Below are positions 45,367 to 53,800 of a stretch of DNA of 64,000 bases, in pieces. The notes under the pieces were generated by a model that was not told the DNA's origin, did no database searches, and saw only the letters and a list, made by a program, of their open reading frames with translations. Where the stretch lies: the NCBI GenBank assembly GCA_016795155.1, contig JAEUIE010000053.1, positions 62,001 to 126,000 of the forward strand. The letters are read 5' to 3'. Source of the stretch: Planctomycetia bacterium (GTDB taxonomy: Bacteria; Planctomycetota; Planctomycetia; Gemmatales; HRBIN36). Numbering within the stretch: the stretch's first letter is position 1; every line of letters starts with the position of its first letter. Both the position numbers and the translations under genes were made by a program.

Positions 45367-46191
45367 CTAACTCTTGCCCAATTCAGAAGCTCTTGAGGCT
45401 GCTGCCAGCACTGCATCCATCATGCTACATCGCACAGCGCCGCTTTCCATGGCATGCAGTCCAGCAATGGTGGTACCACCCGGGCTTGCAACCATGTCTT
45501 TCAGCATGGCTGGATGTAGTCCGGTTTCAAGCAACATCTTCGCCGTGCCATAAACCGTTTGAGTGGCAAGCAGATTTGCGACATCACGGGAAAGTCCAGC
45601 CCTTACGCCTCCATCTGCCAGAGCTTCAATGATGACGGCAATATATGCAGGTCCGCTTGCTGACAAACCTGTAACTGCATCAATCAGGCGTTCGGGCAGT
45701 TCAACTGCTTTGCCAAGCGTGTTGAGAATGCGTTGAACCAGTTCAGCATCATCAAAGGTGGCTTTGGCACCCAGGCAGAACCCTGCAGCGCCGGCACCAA
45801 CTAATATGGGAGTATTGGGCATGACCCTTACTAAACGAGCCTTGCTCCCCAAGATGGCTGAAAGCTGAGTCAGCGTGACACCCGCAGCAACTGACACTAC
45901 CAGATGTTTGGCAGTCAGCATAGGTTTCAGTTCAAGTAACACTTCCGCCATCACCTGCGGTTTCACTGCCAGGAAGATAACATCGCTGGAATCGACAACA
46001 GGTTTGTTCTCAGCGTGAACTTTGACTTGAGTGAGATCTGCGAGCACATCCCGTGCTTCTTCGACGACATCACTGGCAACAATCCGGTCTGCAGTAGTCA
46101 TTTTCGAACGGAGCAGTGCTTGGATCATGGCCGTTGCCATGCGACCTGCACCAATAAAACCAATACGGGGAAAGTTGCTCTTTTCAGCCAT
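45367..46191 (-). CDS. proC: pyrroline-5-carboxylate reductase
   Basis: A 274-residue ProC, last step of proline synthesis (NAD(P)H reduction of pyrroline-5-carboxylate). The Rossmann motif GFIGAGRMATAMI, VIFLAVKPQ, VRVMPNTPILVGAG and the C-terminal signature DMVASPGGTTIAGLHAME are all intact. Length is normal. The GDPD-like gene starts directly after its stop. No proA or proB is in the window. Confidence 0.96.
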   Translation of the reverse strand: MAEKSNFPRIGFIGAGRMATAMIQALLRSKMTTADRIVASDVVEEARDVLADLTQVKVHAENKPVVDSSDVIFLAVKPQVMAEVLLELKPMLTAKHLVVSVAAGVTLTQLSAILGSKARLVRVMPNTPILVGAGAAGFCLGAKATFDDAELVQRILNTLGKAVELPERLIDAVTGLSASGPAYIAVIIEALADGGVRAGLSRDVANLLATQTVYGTAKMLLETGLHPAMLKDMVASPGGTTIAGLHAMESGAVRCSMMDAVLAAASRASELGKS

Positions 46192-46339
46192 TTCAAATTC
46201 TCGCTATGGGTATGAAGTTATAGTGTGTCAATTTCGAAGCCAGTTTCCAGATTCACATGAAGAAAAGTCGTTGCCTTTCAGGTTTATTGTGTCAGAATAG
46301 TCGGATTGTCTGCCTTCATTTCTTTATTGGAGTAATGTG

Positions 46340-46492
46340 ATGGGGAAGTTAGGACCAATTTGTCTTGCTGTTTGGCTGATTCTCATGGGTGCCTTACAGG
46401 CATTTGACATCAAGTTTGAAAATCGAGATAAGATCATGGGTGCATTGGCCATTATTGCCGGTGTACTTATGCTTGTTTCTTTTCTGCAATAA
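46340..46492 (+). CDS. 50-residue two-helix membrane protein
   Basis: A short gene of 50 codons and a stop. The product begins MGKLGPICLAVWLILMGAL, a hydrophobic helix, then a polar hinge (DIKFENRDKIM) and a second helix ending in SFLQ. GGAG lies seven bases before the ATG, a normal spacing, and the reading frame ends 25 bases before the next gene, which also has a GGAG site. The coherent two-helix pattern and ribosome site support a real gene. Function unknown. Confidence 0.7.
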   Translation: MGKLGPICLAVWLILMGALQAFDIKFENRDKIMGALAIIAGVLMLVSFLQ

Positions 46493-46517
46493 CACTCAAT
46501 CATTAATGGAGTAAGCC

Positions 46518-46970
46518 ATGCATTGCCTGGTGTTTGCAATCCTGCTTTCTTCGATGGATGCACAATCTTCGATCAACAAGGTTCTGGAAGATTGGCATCA
46601 GGCAGCGGCCAAGGCAGATGAAAATGCTTACTTCAATGCCATGACAGAGGATTCCATATATTTAGGTACCGATGCGACGGAACGCTGGAATAAGACAGCG
46701 TTCCGAAAGTTTGCTCACCCGTATTTCGCCCAAGGCAAAGCCTGGACTTTTGCAGCATCGCGTCGCGACGTCATGCTTTCAGCCGATGGTAAACTGGCCT
46801 GGTTTGATGAGGACTTGAAAACACAGAATCTGGGGCCTGTTCGTGGTTCAGGTGTGTTGAGACTGGAGAAAGACGGTTGGAAGATTGTTCATTACAATCT
46901 GTCAGTCACCATTCCAAACGAGAAATTTCCAGCAGTGAAAAAGCTGCTGGATGAAGAAACAAAGAAATAG
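46518..46970 (+). CDS. exported SnoaL/NTF2-like protein
   Basis: A 150-residue protein with a signal peptide (MHCLVFAILLSSMDA) and an NTF2-like fold: helix VLEDWHQAAAKADENAYFNAM, then YLGTDATERWNKTAFRKFAHPYF, and strands VMLSADGKLAWFDEDL, GSGVLRLEKDGWKIVHYNLS. This layout is typical of SnoaL-like and DUF4440 proteins, a fold that is used for many small-molecule reactions or binding. GGAG six bases before the ATG. It ends directly against the convergent gene at 46971. Confidence 0.8.
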   Translation: MHCLVFAILLSSMDAQSSINKVLEDWHQAAAKADENAYFNAMTEDSIYLGTDATERWNKTAFRKFAHPYFAQGKAWTFAASRRDVMLSADGKLAWFDEDLKTQNLGPVRGSGVLRLEKDGWKIVHYNLSVTIPNEKFPAVKKLLDEETKK

Positions 46971-47597
46971 TCATTTCGCTTCGCTGAGTTTGGCTTCTTT
47001 GATTAATTCAGCCAGCTTGAGCACGATGGCTTCTTTGGTTGAGTGTTCACCCTTCGATACCTGTTCGGCCAACTTTTTCAAAATGCCGGCAAGGTTAGTA
47101 AGTTCCTTTGTTTGTTTCGTCAATTTTTCCTGGGTGTAGGTACCCATCGTCTTGAGAAAGAAGCCGGGAAGCGAAGCACGATAACCTTCTCCCTCTTTTT
47201 TAACGCTGAGAGTTTCTTCGCGCATGCGTTGAGGCTTACCAAAACGTACCAGTGCCTGATGCTCATCTTTGTTGCGAGTCAATTCCAGCAATTCCAGTTG
47301 ATAGCCTGAAAAAGGATTCAACTCTTGGGCAAAAGGATTGGTAAGGTTGAGTGCAGGCTTTTCGGCTAGTGCTTTGCTGAACGCATCGGAGGCTGTTTGG
47401 GCTTCCGACAGTGCTGGGGCCAGTGTGCGAAGTGTTTGACCTGCAGGCCCGCTTGTCAGCCTGGCAATGGCCAGCACGTCCCCCTTTTCAAATGCCTGCC
47501 GATATTCGGTTAGTGCTGCTTCAGCACTGCTTGGCAATTTCGCATCCTGAGCCTGTACCGTAACGCAGATAGTAGACATAATCAACAATATCATCAT
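46971..47597 (-). CDS. exported hypothetical protein
   Basis: A 208-residue protein with a signal peptide (MMILLIMSTICVTVQAQ) and a mostly helical mature part. The segment YRQAFEKGDVLAIARLTSGPAG recalls DUF4878-like lipoproteins, but no family can be claimed. The C-terminal 60 residues are Lys/Glu-rich helices. The start at 47597 has GGAG five bases upstream; an in-frame ATG at 47636 would add 13 residues. Divergent from btaA, convergent with the SnoaL-like gene. Confidence 0.7.
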   Translation of the reverse strand: MMILLIMSTICVTVQAQDAKLPSSAEAALTEYRQAFEKGDVLAIARLTSGPAGQTLRTLAPALSEAQTASDAFSKALAEKPALNLTNPFAQELNPFSGYQLELLELTRNKDEHQALVRFGKPQRMREETLSVKKEGEGYRASLPGFFLKTMGTYTQEKLTKQTKELTNLAGILKKLAEQVSKGEHSTKEAIVLKLAELIKEAKLSEAK

Positions 47598-47675
47598 TCC
47601 GGCTCCAGGCTGCTGGCTCCTGACTGCTATCTCCATATCTTCCCAACATAGCAGTTTTCGTGCGAAGGGTCATTC

Positions 47676-48878
47676 ATGAAACAGAAGTTGCAGCAATGGC
47701 TCAGCGATAAGTGCTTTCACCTCGTGCATGGCCGAAACCTTGTTTACAACACCTGCTGGGAAGACCCCGCACTCGATCGTGTGGCGTTGAAACTGACTAA
47801 CAACGACACAGTACTGGTGATTACCTCCGCTGGTTGTAATGCTTTGGATTATCTGCTTGCCGGGGCAGGGAGAGTGCATGCCGTCGACATGAATTTCAGA
47901 CAGAATGCACTCCTGGAATTCAAAAGAGCTGGCATCAAGTATCTGAACTACGAAGATTTCTTTCAACTGTTTGGCCAGGGTAAACATCCCGATATCCGTC
48001 AGGTGTATACCGATGCTTTACGCCCTAATTTGCCCAAATGGGCTCAGAAATTCTGGGATCGCCGATTCAAATTCTTCGCAGGGTCAGGCTGGCGTAAGAG
48101 CTTCTACTTTCGCGGAACATCTGGCACCTTTGCCCGCATGATCAATACTTATGTTGATCGTGTTGCGAAAGTCAGAGCCGATCTGGAAGACCTTTTCGCT
48201 TGCAAAACAGTGCCAGAGCAGGATGAACTCTACCACAAGCGCCTCAAGCCTCGATTCTGGAAGAAATTCATCAAGTGGGCAGTCCGTCGCGATGCTACGC
48301 TTTCACTGTTGGGGGTACCGCGACCGCAGCGTTTGCAAGTGGAAAAGTACTACGAAGGTGGCATAGCCAAGTTCATTGAAGATTGCATGGAAGCGGTATT
48401 TGCCAAGTTGCCGCTTCATGATAATTATTTCTGGCGAGTTTACCTTACGGGAGAGTACACCAGAGAATGTTGTCCCGAATATCTCAGGGAGGAAAACTTT
48501 CACCGCTTGAAGAATGGTTTAATAGACAAAGTGACAACGCATACCACCACAGTCGCTGGCTTCCTGCGGGAGAATGACGTTACGATTTCGCGATTTGTTC
48601 TGCTTGACCACATGGACTGGCTAGCCTTTTTCAAACTGCCTTATTTGCGTGAAGAATGGCAGGCCATTGTTGATCGTGCTGCCAGCCATTCCAAGGTGAT
48701 CTACCGTTCCGGCGGTCTAGAAGTTGATTATGTGGAACCGCTGGAAGTAGAGGTGCAGGGCACGAAATGCAAAATGAAGGAATTGCTGACCTTTCAGCCT
48801 GAGTTGGCGAAAGAACTTCATGCCAGGGATCGGGTTCACACCTATGGCAGCTTCTACATTGCGGATCTGAAAGTATGA
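47676..48878 (+). CDS. btaA: BtaA, diacylglycerol 3-amino-3-carboxypropyltransferase
   Basis: A 400-residue protein of the DUF3419/BtaA family, which moves the 3-amino-3-carboxypropyl group of SAM onto diacylglycerol to make diacylglyceryl homoserine, the first step to the betaine lipid DGTS. Seen: YNTCWEDPALDRVAL, the nucleotide-binding VLVITSAGCNALDYLL, VHAVDMNFRQNALLE, and LLDHMDWLAF near the C terminus, all family-typical. The stop overlaps btaB by four bases, and this gene order confirms the call. DGTS replaces phospholipids under phosphate shortage in other bacteria. Confidence 0.92.
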   Translation: MKQKLQQWLSDKCFHLVHGRNLVYNTCWEDPALDRVALKLTNNDTVLVITSAGCNALDYLLAGAGRVHAVDMNFRQNALLEFKRAGIKYLNYEDFFQLFGQGKHPDIRQVYTDALRPNLPKWAQKFWDRRFKFFAGSGWRKSFYFRGTSGTFARMINTYVDRVAKVRADLEDLFACKTVPEQDELYHKRLKPRFWKKFIKWAVRRDATLSLLGVPRPQRLQVEKYYEGGIAKFIEDCMEAVFAKLPLHDNYFWRVYLTGEYTRECCPEYLREENFHRLKNGLIDKVTTHTTTVAGFLRENDVTISRFVLLDHMDWLAFFKLPYLREEWQAIVDRAASHSKVIYRSGGLEVDYVEPLEVEVQGTKCKMKELLTFQPELAKELHARDRVHTYGSFYIADLKV

Positions 48879-49612
48879 GTCTCTGGTCCGACCTGAAAGT
48901 CCTGTATCATTTGACTCTGTCGCCCGTGCGAGGCAAATCGCATCAGGACCGTCTGGAAAGTTTCTATGGCGGGCAAGCTCAGGACTATGACCAGTTTCGC
49001 AAGCGGTTGCTGAAAGGTAGAGAGGAACTCTACTCCAGTATTCCGGTGCCAACTGGTGGCTGCTGGGTTGATGTGGGTGGTGGAACCGGTTCCAATTTTG
49101 AGTATTTGGGTGATGCGATCCACCAATTGGGAAGTGGCTTCGTTGTCGATCTGACTCCATCATTGCTGAAAGTTGCGGATGAGAGAATTAAAGAGCGGAA
49201 ATGGCTCAATATCAAAACGCTACATGCTGATGCTACTGCTTTGATGCTTCCCGAATCGCAGCAGGCAGATGTTGTGACATTTTCCTATTCGCTCACGATG
49301 ATTCCAGACTGGTTCGCAGCAGTGGATGCCGCCTGGAAAATATTGAAGCCGGGTGGTCTGATAGGCGTGGTAGATTTTTTTGTCAGCAGAAAATGGGCAG
49401 AGCACCCACGAACACGCCACGCCTGGTCAACACGTCATTTCTGGCGCACCTGGTTTGATGCAGACAATGTTTTCCCGAGTCCGGATCATATTCCGTATTT
49501 ACAGCATCGTTTTGAACAGATGAGTTTGTACGAAGAACGAACCAAGTTACCATACATGCCGTTTGTGAAGATGCCTTACTATCGATTTATAGGCCGCAAG
49601 CTATTGGCATAA
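48875..49612 (+). CDS. btaB: BtaB, diacylglyceryl homoserine N-methyltransferase
   Basis: A 245-residue class I methyltransferase following btaA with an ATGA overlap. Motif I is WVDVGGGTGSN and the acidic VVDLTPS follows; LKPGGLIGVVDFFVSR is in the core. In the characterised pathway BtaB adds three methyl groups to diacylglyceryl homoserine, giving DGTS. The assignment rests on motifs plus tight coupling to btaA. Confidence 0.9.
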   Translation: MSLWSDLKVLYHLTLSPVRGKSHQDRLESFYGGQAQDYDQFRKRLLKGREELYSSIPVPTGGCWVDVGGGTGSNFEYLGDAIHQLGSGFVVDLTPSLLKVADERIKERKWLNIKTLHADATALMLPESQQADVVTFSYSLTMIPDWFAAVDAAWKILKPGGLIGVVDFFVSRKWAEHPRTRHAWSTRHFWRTWFDADNVFPSPDHIPYLQHRFEQMSLYEERTKLPYMPFVKMPYYRFIGRKLLA

Positions 49613-50461
49613 TCAGGCTACAATGTTTATTAGGCTGCCAATACCATCGATACTGATCTCAACCACGTCTCCCGATTGAAGCGTAAAATCATTCTCGGGA
49701 ACAATCCCAGTCCCTGTCAGCAAAAAGCAACCATTCGGAAAAGAGTTGTCACGGCTAAGCCATTGAACCAGATCAGTCAGTTCTCTCGCCATGTTAGAAA
49801 CTGCAGTATGGCCTTCAAACACAACTGCATCTTGCCTGGCAATTTTGAGATGGATTTTCCAATGCTTCGGGTCGATTGCTTCGTCTGCCAGGGTGATGAC
49901 AGGGCCTATTGCACAACATCCCATGTACGTTTTTGCCTGTGGCAGGTAGAGCGGGTTTTCGCCTTCAATCGAACGCGAACTGACATCATTGCCAATGGTG
50001 TAGCCGACAATTTTCAAGTCCGGTTTCAGTACCAGCGTCAACTCCGGCTCAGGGACGTTCCAAGTGGAATCCTGTCGTATTCGAATAGCCTGCTGATGGC
50101 CCACAATGCGGTGAGGCGTGGCTTTGAAGAACAGTTCTGGCCGATCTGCCTGATAGACTTTGTGGTAGAATGCTGCAGCTCCTTTGGATTCCTGCTTGCG
50201 TGCTGTTTGCGATCGGCGATAAGTAACACCTGCAGCCCATACTTCCTGCTTGGAGATGGGTGGCATCCAGGAGACTTGGTCGCGCGATACGGTTCTGCTT
50301 CTGCTTAACAGCTTTCGTATCACCTTTTCAGGCTTTTTGTGGTGGAGGATTTCGTTGAGTTTCAAGCCACCCTGTTTGGGTCGAGGCAGTAATTGCAGTT
50401 CATCGCCCGTGACAATAGCTGTGCGTTTTCGACCCTTAAACAGGACTTGGGCTAGTTGCAT
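49613..50461 (-). CDS. fumarylacetoacetate hydrolase-family protein
   Basis: A 282-residue FAH-fold protein. The metal site is in EPELTLVLKPD, GYTIGNDVSSRSIEG and GPVITLAD; the C-terminal FLLTGTGIVPENDFTLQSGDVVEISIDGIG is close to the family pattern. Members are hydrolases, decarboxylases or isomerases of dicarbonyl acids; the substrate is unknown. The frame is open to 50566, but the ATG at 50461 gives the family-like start MQLAQVLFKG. It overlaps the end of the PrsW-like gene by 26 bases, so the two are co-transcribed. Confidence 0.85.
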   Translation of the reverse strand: MQLAQVLFKGRKRTAIVTGDELQLLPRPKQGGLKLNEILHHKKPEKVIRKLLSRSRTVSRDQVSWMPPISKQEVWAAGVTYRRSQTARKQESKGAAAFYHKVYQADRPELFFKATPHRIVGHQQAIRIRQDSTWNVPEPELTLVLKPDLKIVGYTIGNDVSSRSIEGENPLYLPQAKTYMGCCAIGPVITLADEAIDPKHWKIHLKIARQDAVVFEGHTAVSNMARELTDLVQWLSRDNSFPNGCFLLTGTGIVPENDFTLQSGDVVEISIDGIGSLINIVA

Positions 50462-51836
50462 GAGTGGAGGGATCACTTTCGATAGATGGTGCTGGTTGAA
50501 TGTGAAGAGGAGTGCCCTCGGCAGAAAGGTTGGGTACCTGGACGAGGATGTCTCCTTCCTTTTCACGAGCAGATTCTATCATTAATACCAGCCAGCCAAA
50601 ACTGAATAATGCTACAGCCAAAGCTAAACCATCCATATGTTTGGTAATAAAGGCATCGTATAAGCCGTGCAATACCATCGGTATGGCAATCAGAATGAAG
50701 AGTCGGTTAAATCCTTCAAGAACACTCATCCTGCCATGTGTCAATCGCTGATGCCGGTGAAGGAACAAAGCAGCGGCTGCACACCAGATTGCATGCAGCA
50801 TGACGCATGAGATGAACCTTACAAAGTAAATCTGCTGGTCGCACAAGCCGTTGTACATGGTTTCGGAAAAATGAATGCCTTCTGCAATTCCAAAACCGAT
50901 GCCTGATGCCATTCCCAGTGCGCAGCATTCATGCCAGCGCATGCGACTTCGACCCAGGAAAATGATGAAGATAGGCAGTGCTTTGATAATCTCCTCACAT
51001 AAGCCCACACCAAAAGTAAAGCTGAGCAGATAGGTGATGAAAGGCAAATCTGGATGCATGATAGCCCGGTAGCAAATGCCAATCATGTAAATGATGATGC
51101 CAAACGGACCAGCTACCACCATTCCCCAACCAGACATGGCTAATATCTGAAGGATCATCAGGGAGCCAATTCCAAATATGGCAGTGAAGATTCCAATTAT
51201 CAGCATCAAAGGTGCTCGGGTAAAACCTTTAGGCAAACAGGTACAGACTGTCACCAGAAATCCAATCGTAGCCAGCATCGCAAGGTAAAAATGCAGATCG
51301 GTGTCACGAGGAAGCCATGCTGATTTGAGTTTTTTGTTAGGGAAGAATTCGAGAATTTCGTCAAGTGTAGCATGCCCTTTTTTGGCTTCTTCAAGGGTCT
51401 TGTATGCCTTTCGTTGTTTCTCTCCACGCAGGTCATTCTGAATACTTTGCTCAATCTCTTTGATCAGATTATCGTCTTTGTTTTGATAAACATCGATACC
51501 CAGAGGAATAAATGCCAGGATGAAGAAGAAGTAAAGTGACCCTCGGGCAATTCTTTTCTTCTTTACCTGATTGAGGGGTTCTGAGTGATCATCAGGTGAT
51601 TGGCCCTTTTTGCGGTCATTATGATAACCTATTGGAGTTGTAGCATAATCTTTTGCATCAAAGTGGGCTGCCATCTTCAATGCCTGATGATCGTCTCGCT
51701 GAGTTGATTTGGCAATTGCAGGCTGGGGAACAACTTGTCGTTCTCTACAACTCGGACAGGCTATTTTCATCCCAGGCATATCATCCTGGGCTTTAATCTT
51801 CTGACCACAATTGGTGCAGTAAAATCGAATCGCCAC
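50436..51836 (-). CDS. PrsW-like intramembrane metalloprotease with N-terminal zinc ribbon
   Basis: A 466-residue polytopic protein. A zinc ribbon opens it (Cys7, Cys10, Cys27, Cys30; CTNCGQ and CPSC), then a linker and about eight hydrophobic segments from residue 100. The PrsW (M82) active-site motifs are in place: Glu281-Glu282 in CEEIIKA, Glu319 in GIAEG, His348 in LHAIW and HGLYD (His390, Asp394). PrsW cleaves anti-sigma factors in Bacillus; the target here is unknown. Start is GTG with GGAG seven bases upstream. An acidic soluble stretch (about 115-175) follows TM1. Confidence 0.85.
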   Translation of the reverse strand: MAIRFYCTNCGQKIKAQDDMPGMKIACPSCRERQVVPQPAIAKSTQRDDHQALKMAAHFDAKDYATTPIGYHNDRKKGQSPDDHSEPLNQVKKKRIARGSLYFFFILAFIPLGIDVYQNKDDNLIKEIEQSIQNDLRGEKQRKAYKTLEEAKKGHATLDEILEFFPNKKLKSAWLPRDTDLHFYLAMLATIGFLVTVCTCLPKGFTRAPLMLIIGIFTAIFGIGSLMILQILAMSGWGMVVAGPFGIIIYMIGICYRAIMHPDLPFITYLLSFTFGVGLCEEIIKALPIFIIFLGRSRMRWHECCALGMASGIGFGIAEGIHFSETMYNGLCDQQIYFVRFISCVMLHAIWCAAAALFLHRHQRLTHGRMSVLEGFNRLFILIAIPMVLHGLYDAFITKHMDGLALAVALFSFGWLVLMIESAREKEGDILVQVPNLSAEGTPLHIQPAPSIESDPSTHATSPSPV

Positions 51837-51912
51837 TGGTGGGCTCCAGCGTTATCATTGGACAGTTAGGCAAAGATAGGTCATGTTCCAGTTAGATTCA
51901 AAGGAACAGTTC

Positions 51913-53085
51913 ATGCTTGTCATTACCGCCAGTTTGTTGGTTTGTTGGTGTCTGCCTGCAGATGAAAATGCAACACCGACAGCGCAGGAAGTCACTATCC
52001 CCTTTGGCGGGACCGATTTCAAGCAATATTACACCACAAGCAGGCTGATTCTGGAAGGGAGTAACCCTTACGATTATGATAAAGCTGGCAAAATACAGCG
52101 AGAATTAGGTGAAAAAGGTGCCACGCAGGTGCCTTACGGCCCGCCAACATCACTCCTTCCTTTCATTCCACTTGGCTGGGTTGATTTTCTGACGGCTATA
52201 CAGATTCAGCTAGGCTTGAATGTTGGCATGCTGGTCATCAGCTGCTTTCTCTGGGGCAAAATGCTCTATCCAATTTCGAATACGATGCCTTTGCTCAGCT
52301 GCATAGCCGTCATTGCCTGGATTCCCTGTTTATCACTTTTTGGAATGGGGCATGTTACATCCTGGACATTGTTAGGCTTTACTCTTTGGTGTTTCTTTCA
52401 AACCCAAAACAAACCCTGGCTGGCAGGAATCTGCTTGGCTCTCAGCATCATTAAGCCACATCTGGCGTTTGGTATGGTTGTTTTTGCAGGGGTCTATGGG
52501 ATCAGGAATCGAGAGTGGAAAATGCTGGCAGGATTCGTGCTTACTGTCCTTGTTATGATCCTTGCAACCTGGCTGATTCGGCCTTCCATCTGGCACGAAT
52601 TTCTTGGTTCAATCGAACAATCAAACCCGACGCAATGGTATAATGCCACTCTGGACGGTTGGGGTCGGTTTTATTTCGGTCCTTGGTTCCGTGTTGTATC
52701 CATCGCAATGAGTGTGTCACTCCTGGCCTGGATAGTCATACTGGCGTGGAAGGGTGGAAAAAATTTTCCTGAAACTTGTCCACTAGTGCTGGCTCTCTGG
52801 ATGGCTGCAACTCCTTATGCTTTCAGTTACGACTATGTGCTATTGCTCCCTGGCTTTCTCATGGCAATAGGAGCCTGGCTGCATCGATCTCATCCCTATT
52901 GGTATGTTGCTATAGCTGGCTGGATGATGCTGGATGTCGTTTACGTTCTGAAAAAAGGGCAATGGTACGAGTATCAATTCTTCTTCATTCCATGGGGCGG
53001 CCTTGCGCTGACGCTGTTCATGCTAACGCCCAAGGCGACATGGTCAAAACCAATACCCAAACAAGAGAAAGTACCAGTCGCCTGA
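51913..53085 (+). CDS. GT87-family (DUF2029) membrane glycosyltransferase
   Basis: A 390-residue polytopic protein resembling GT87 polyprenyl-phosphate-mannose-dependent mannosyltransferases. After TM1 comes GGTDFKQYYTTSRLILEGSNPYD, the family's conserved first loop with its catalytic-type Asp, then PYGPPTSLLPFIPLGW and about nine further helices. AAGGA lies seven bases before the ATG at 51913; ATG 51883 is in frame but has a poor ribosome site. It would add a sugar to an envelope acceptor on the outer face of the membrane. Divergent from the PrsW-like gene with only 76 bases between. Confidence 0.82.
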   Translation: MLVITASLLVCWCLPADENATPTAQEVTIPFGGTDFKQYYTTSRLILEGSNPYDYDKAGKIQRELGEKGATQVPYGPPTSLLPFIPLGWVDFLTAIQIQLGLNVGMLVISCFLWGKMLYPISNTMPLLSCIAVIAWIPCLSLFGMGHVTSWTLLGFTLWCFFQTQNKPWLAGICLALSIIKPHLAFGMVVFAGVYGIRNREWKMLAGFVLTVLVMILATWLIRPSIWHEFLGSIEQSNPTQWYNATLDGWGRFYFGPWFRVVSIAMSVSLLAWIVILAWKGGKNFPETCPLVLALWMAATPYAFSYDYVLLLPGFLMAIGAWLHRSHPYWYVAIAGWMMLDVVYVLKKGQWYEYQFFFIPWGGLALTLFMLTPKATWSKPIPKQEKVPVA

Positions 53086-53102
53086 TTTTTATTTTATTGA
53101 TA

Positions 53103-53131
53103 TTGACTTTCGTTTAATTGAATTGAATAAT
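53103..53131 (+). promoter_or_regulatory. sigma70-type promoter of the DUF2089 operon
   Basis: TTGACT (53103-53108, five of six) and AATAAT (53126-53131, five of six) are separated by exactly 17 bases, placing the start near 53138. The -10 lies inside the first dyad (53123-53137). Confidence 0.65.
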
Positions 53132-53158
53132 ATTAAATGTGTATTCAATAATATTGAA
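53123..53158. promoter_or_regulatory. paired dyad operators over the DUF2089 promoter
   Basis: TTCAATAATATTGAA (53144-53158) is a perfect 15-bp dyad with one central A. TTGAATAATATTAAA (53123-53137) is a copy with one mismatched arm pair. Their centres are 21 bp apart, two helical turns, one over the -10 and one just past the start: the layout of an autorepressor site. The adjoining gene encodes the likely DNA-binding protein. Confidence 0.6.
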
Positions 53159-53166
53159 AGTTGAAG

Positions 53167-53463
53167 ATGGCGCTTCCGGCCTGGCTCGAAGTTCTGGATG
53201 ACGATGACCTTCAATTCCTGAAGCGTTTCGTTCTCTCTTCTGGTTCACTTAAAGATCTGGCAGCCAGCTATGAAGTTTCCTATCCCACCTTGCGAATCAG
53301 ACTCGACCGATTGATTGCCAAAGTGAAAGCAGGCGATGATCAGAAACTGACCGATCCATTTGAGCGCAAATTGAAACTTCTGGTGTCTGATGGCCAGATC
53401 ACGGCTGGCCTGGCCAGGGAGTTGTTGAATACGCATCATTCAGTTCTAACTGGGAGAAAGTAG
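53167..53463 (+). CDS. DUF2089-family HTH protein
   Basis: A 98-residue protein with the DUF2089 core LPAWLEVLDDDDLQFLKRFVLSSGSLKDLA followed by a helix-turn-helix, SYEVSYPTLRIRLDRLIAKV, of sigma-factor region 4 type. Proteins of this family are taken to be transcription regulators and are usually next to a small membrane protein gene, as here. The start at 53167 follows an in-frame TTG at 53161; neither has a strong ribosome site. The paired dyads upstream suggest self-control. Confidence 0.8.
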   Translation: MALPAWLEVLDDDDLQFLKRFVLSSGSLKDLAASYEVSYPTLRIRLDRLIAKVKAGDDQKLTDPFERKLKLLVSDGQITAGLARELLNTHHSVLTGRK

Positions 53464-53464
53464 C

Positions 53465-53800
53465 ATGAACGAACCATGGTTTTCCCTTCAGGTTGCCTGG
53501 ATATTTGGCACTTCGGTTGGGGTAATGGGTGGAATCGTAGGAACGCTGGTAGGCATCCTGGCCCCGCGAGGTAAGGCAAAGACTTTTGTTTATGGTCTCT
53601 ACTGGTTTGCACTGTTACTGAGTGGTGCGAGCTTATTGGGTGGCATCATAGCACTTGTGTCCGGGCAGCCTTACCATGTCTGGTACAGCATGGGCCTGGC
53701 CGGATTGATTGGAGTCCTGGTGTTTGGAATCAATTATTTCACACTCAACATGGCTTACCGCCAGGCGGAACTGCGTAAACTAACCGCACAACATTTATGA
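53465..53800 (+). CDS. small membrane protein linked to DUF2089 regulator
   Basis: A 111-residue protein with three hydrophobic segments (about 10-33, 43-65, 75-96), Gly-rich in the first (GVMGGIVGTLVGILAPRG). No family is recognised. Its ATG lies one base after the DUF2089 stop, with GGGAG eight bases upstream, so the two are one operon. The pairing suggests a membrane sensor or effector for the regulator. It overlaps the end of the convergent YcsI-like gene by six bases. Confidence 0.75.
   Translation: MNEPWFSLQVAWIFGTSVGVMGGIVGTLVGILAPRGKAKTFVYGLYWFALLLSGASLLGGIIALVSGQPYHVWYSMGLAGLIGVLVFGINYFTLNMAYRQAELRKLTAQHL

Noticed and set aside
49676-50308. 210-codon plus-strand frame
   Set aside because: Antisense to the FAH-family gene, whose metal-site motifs are evident.
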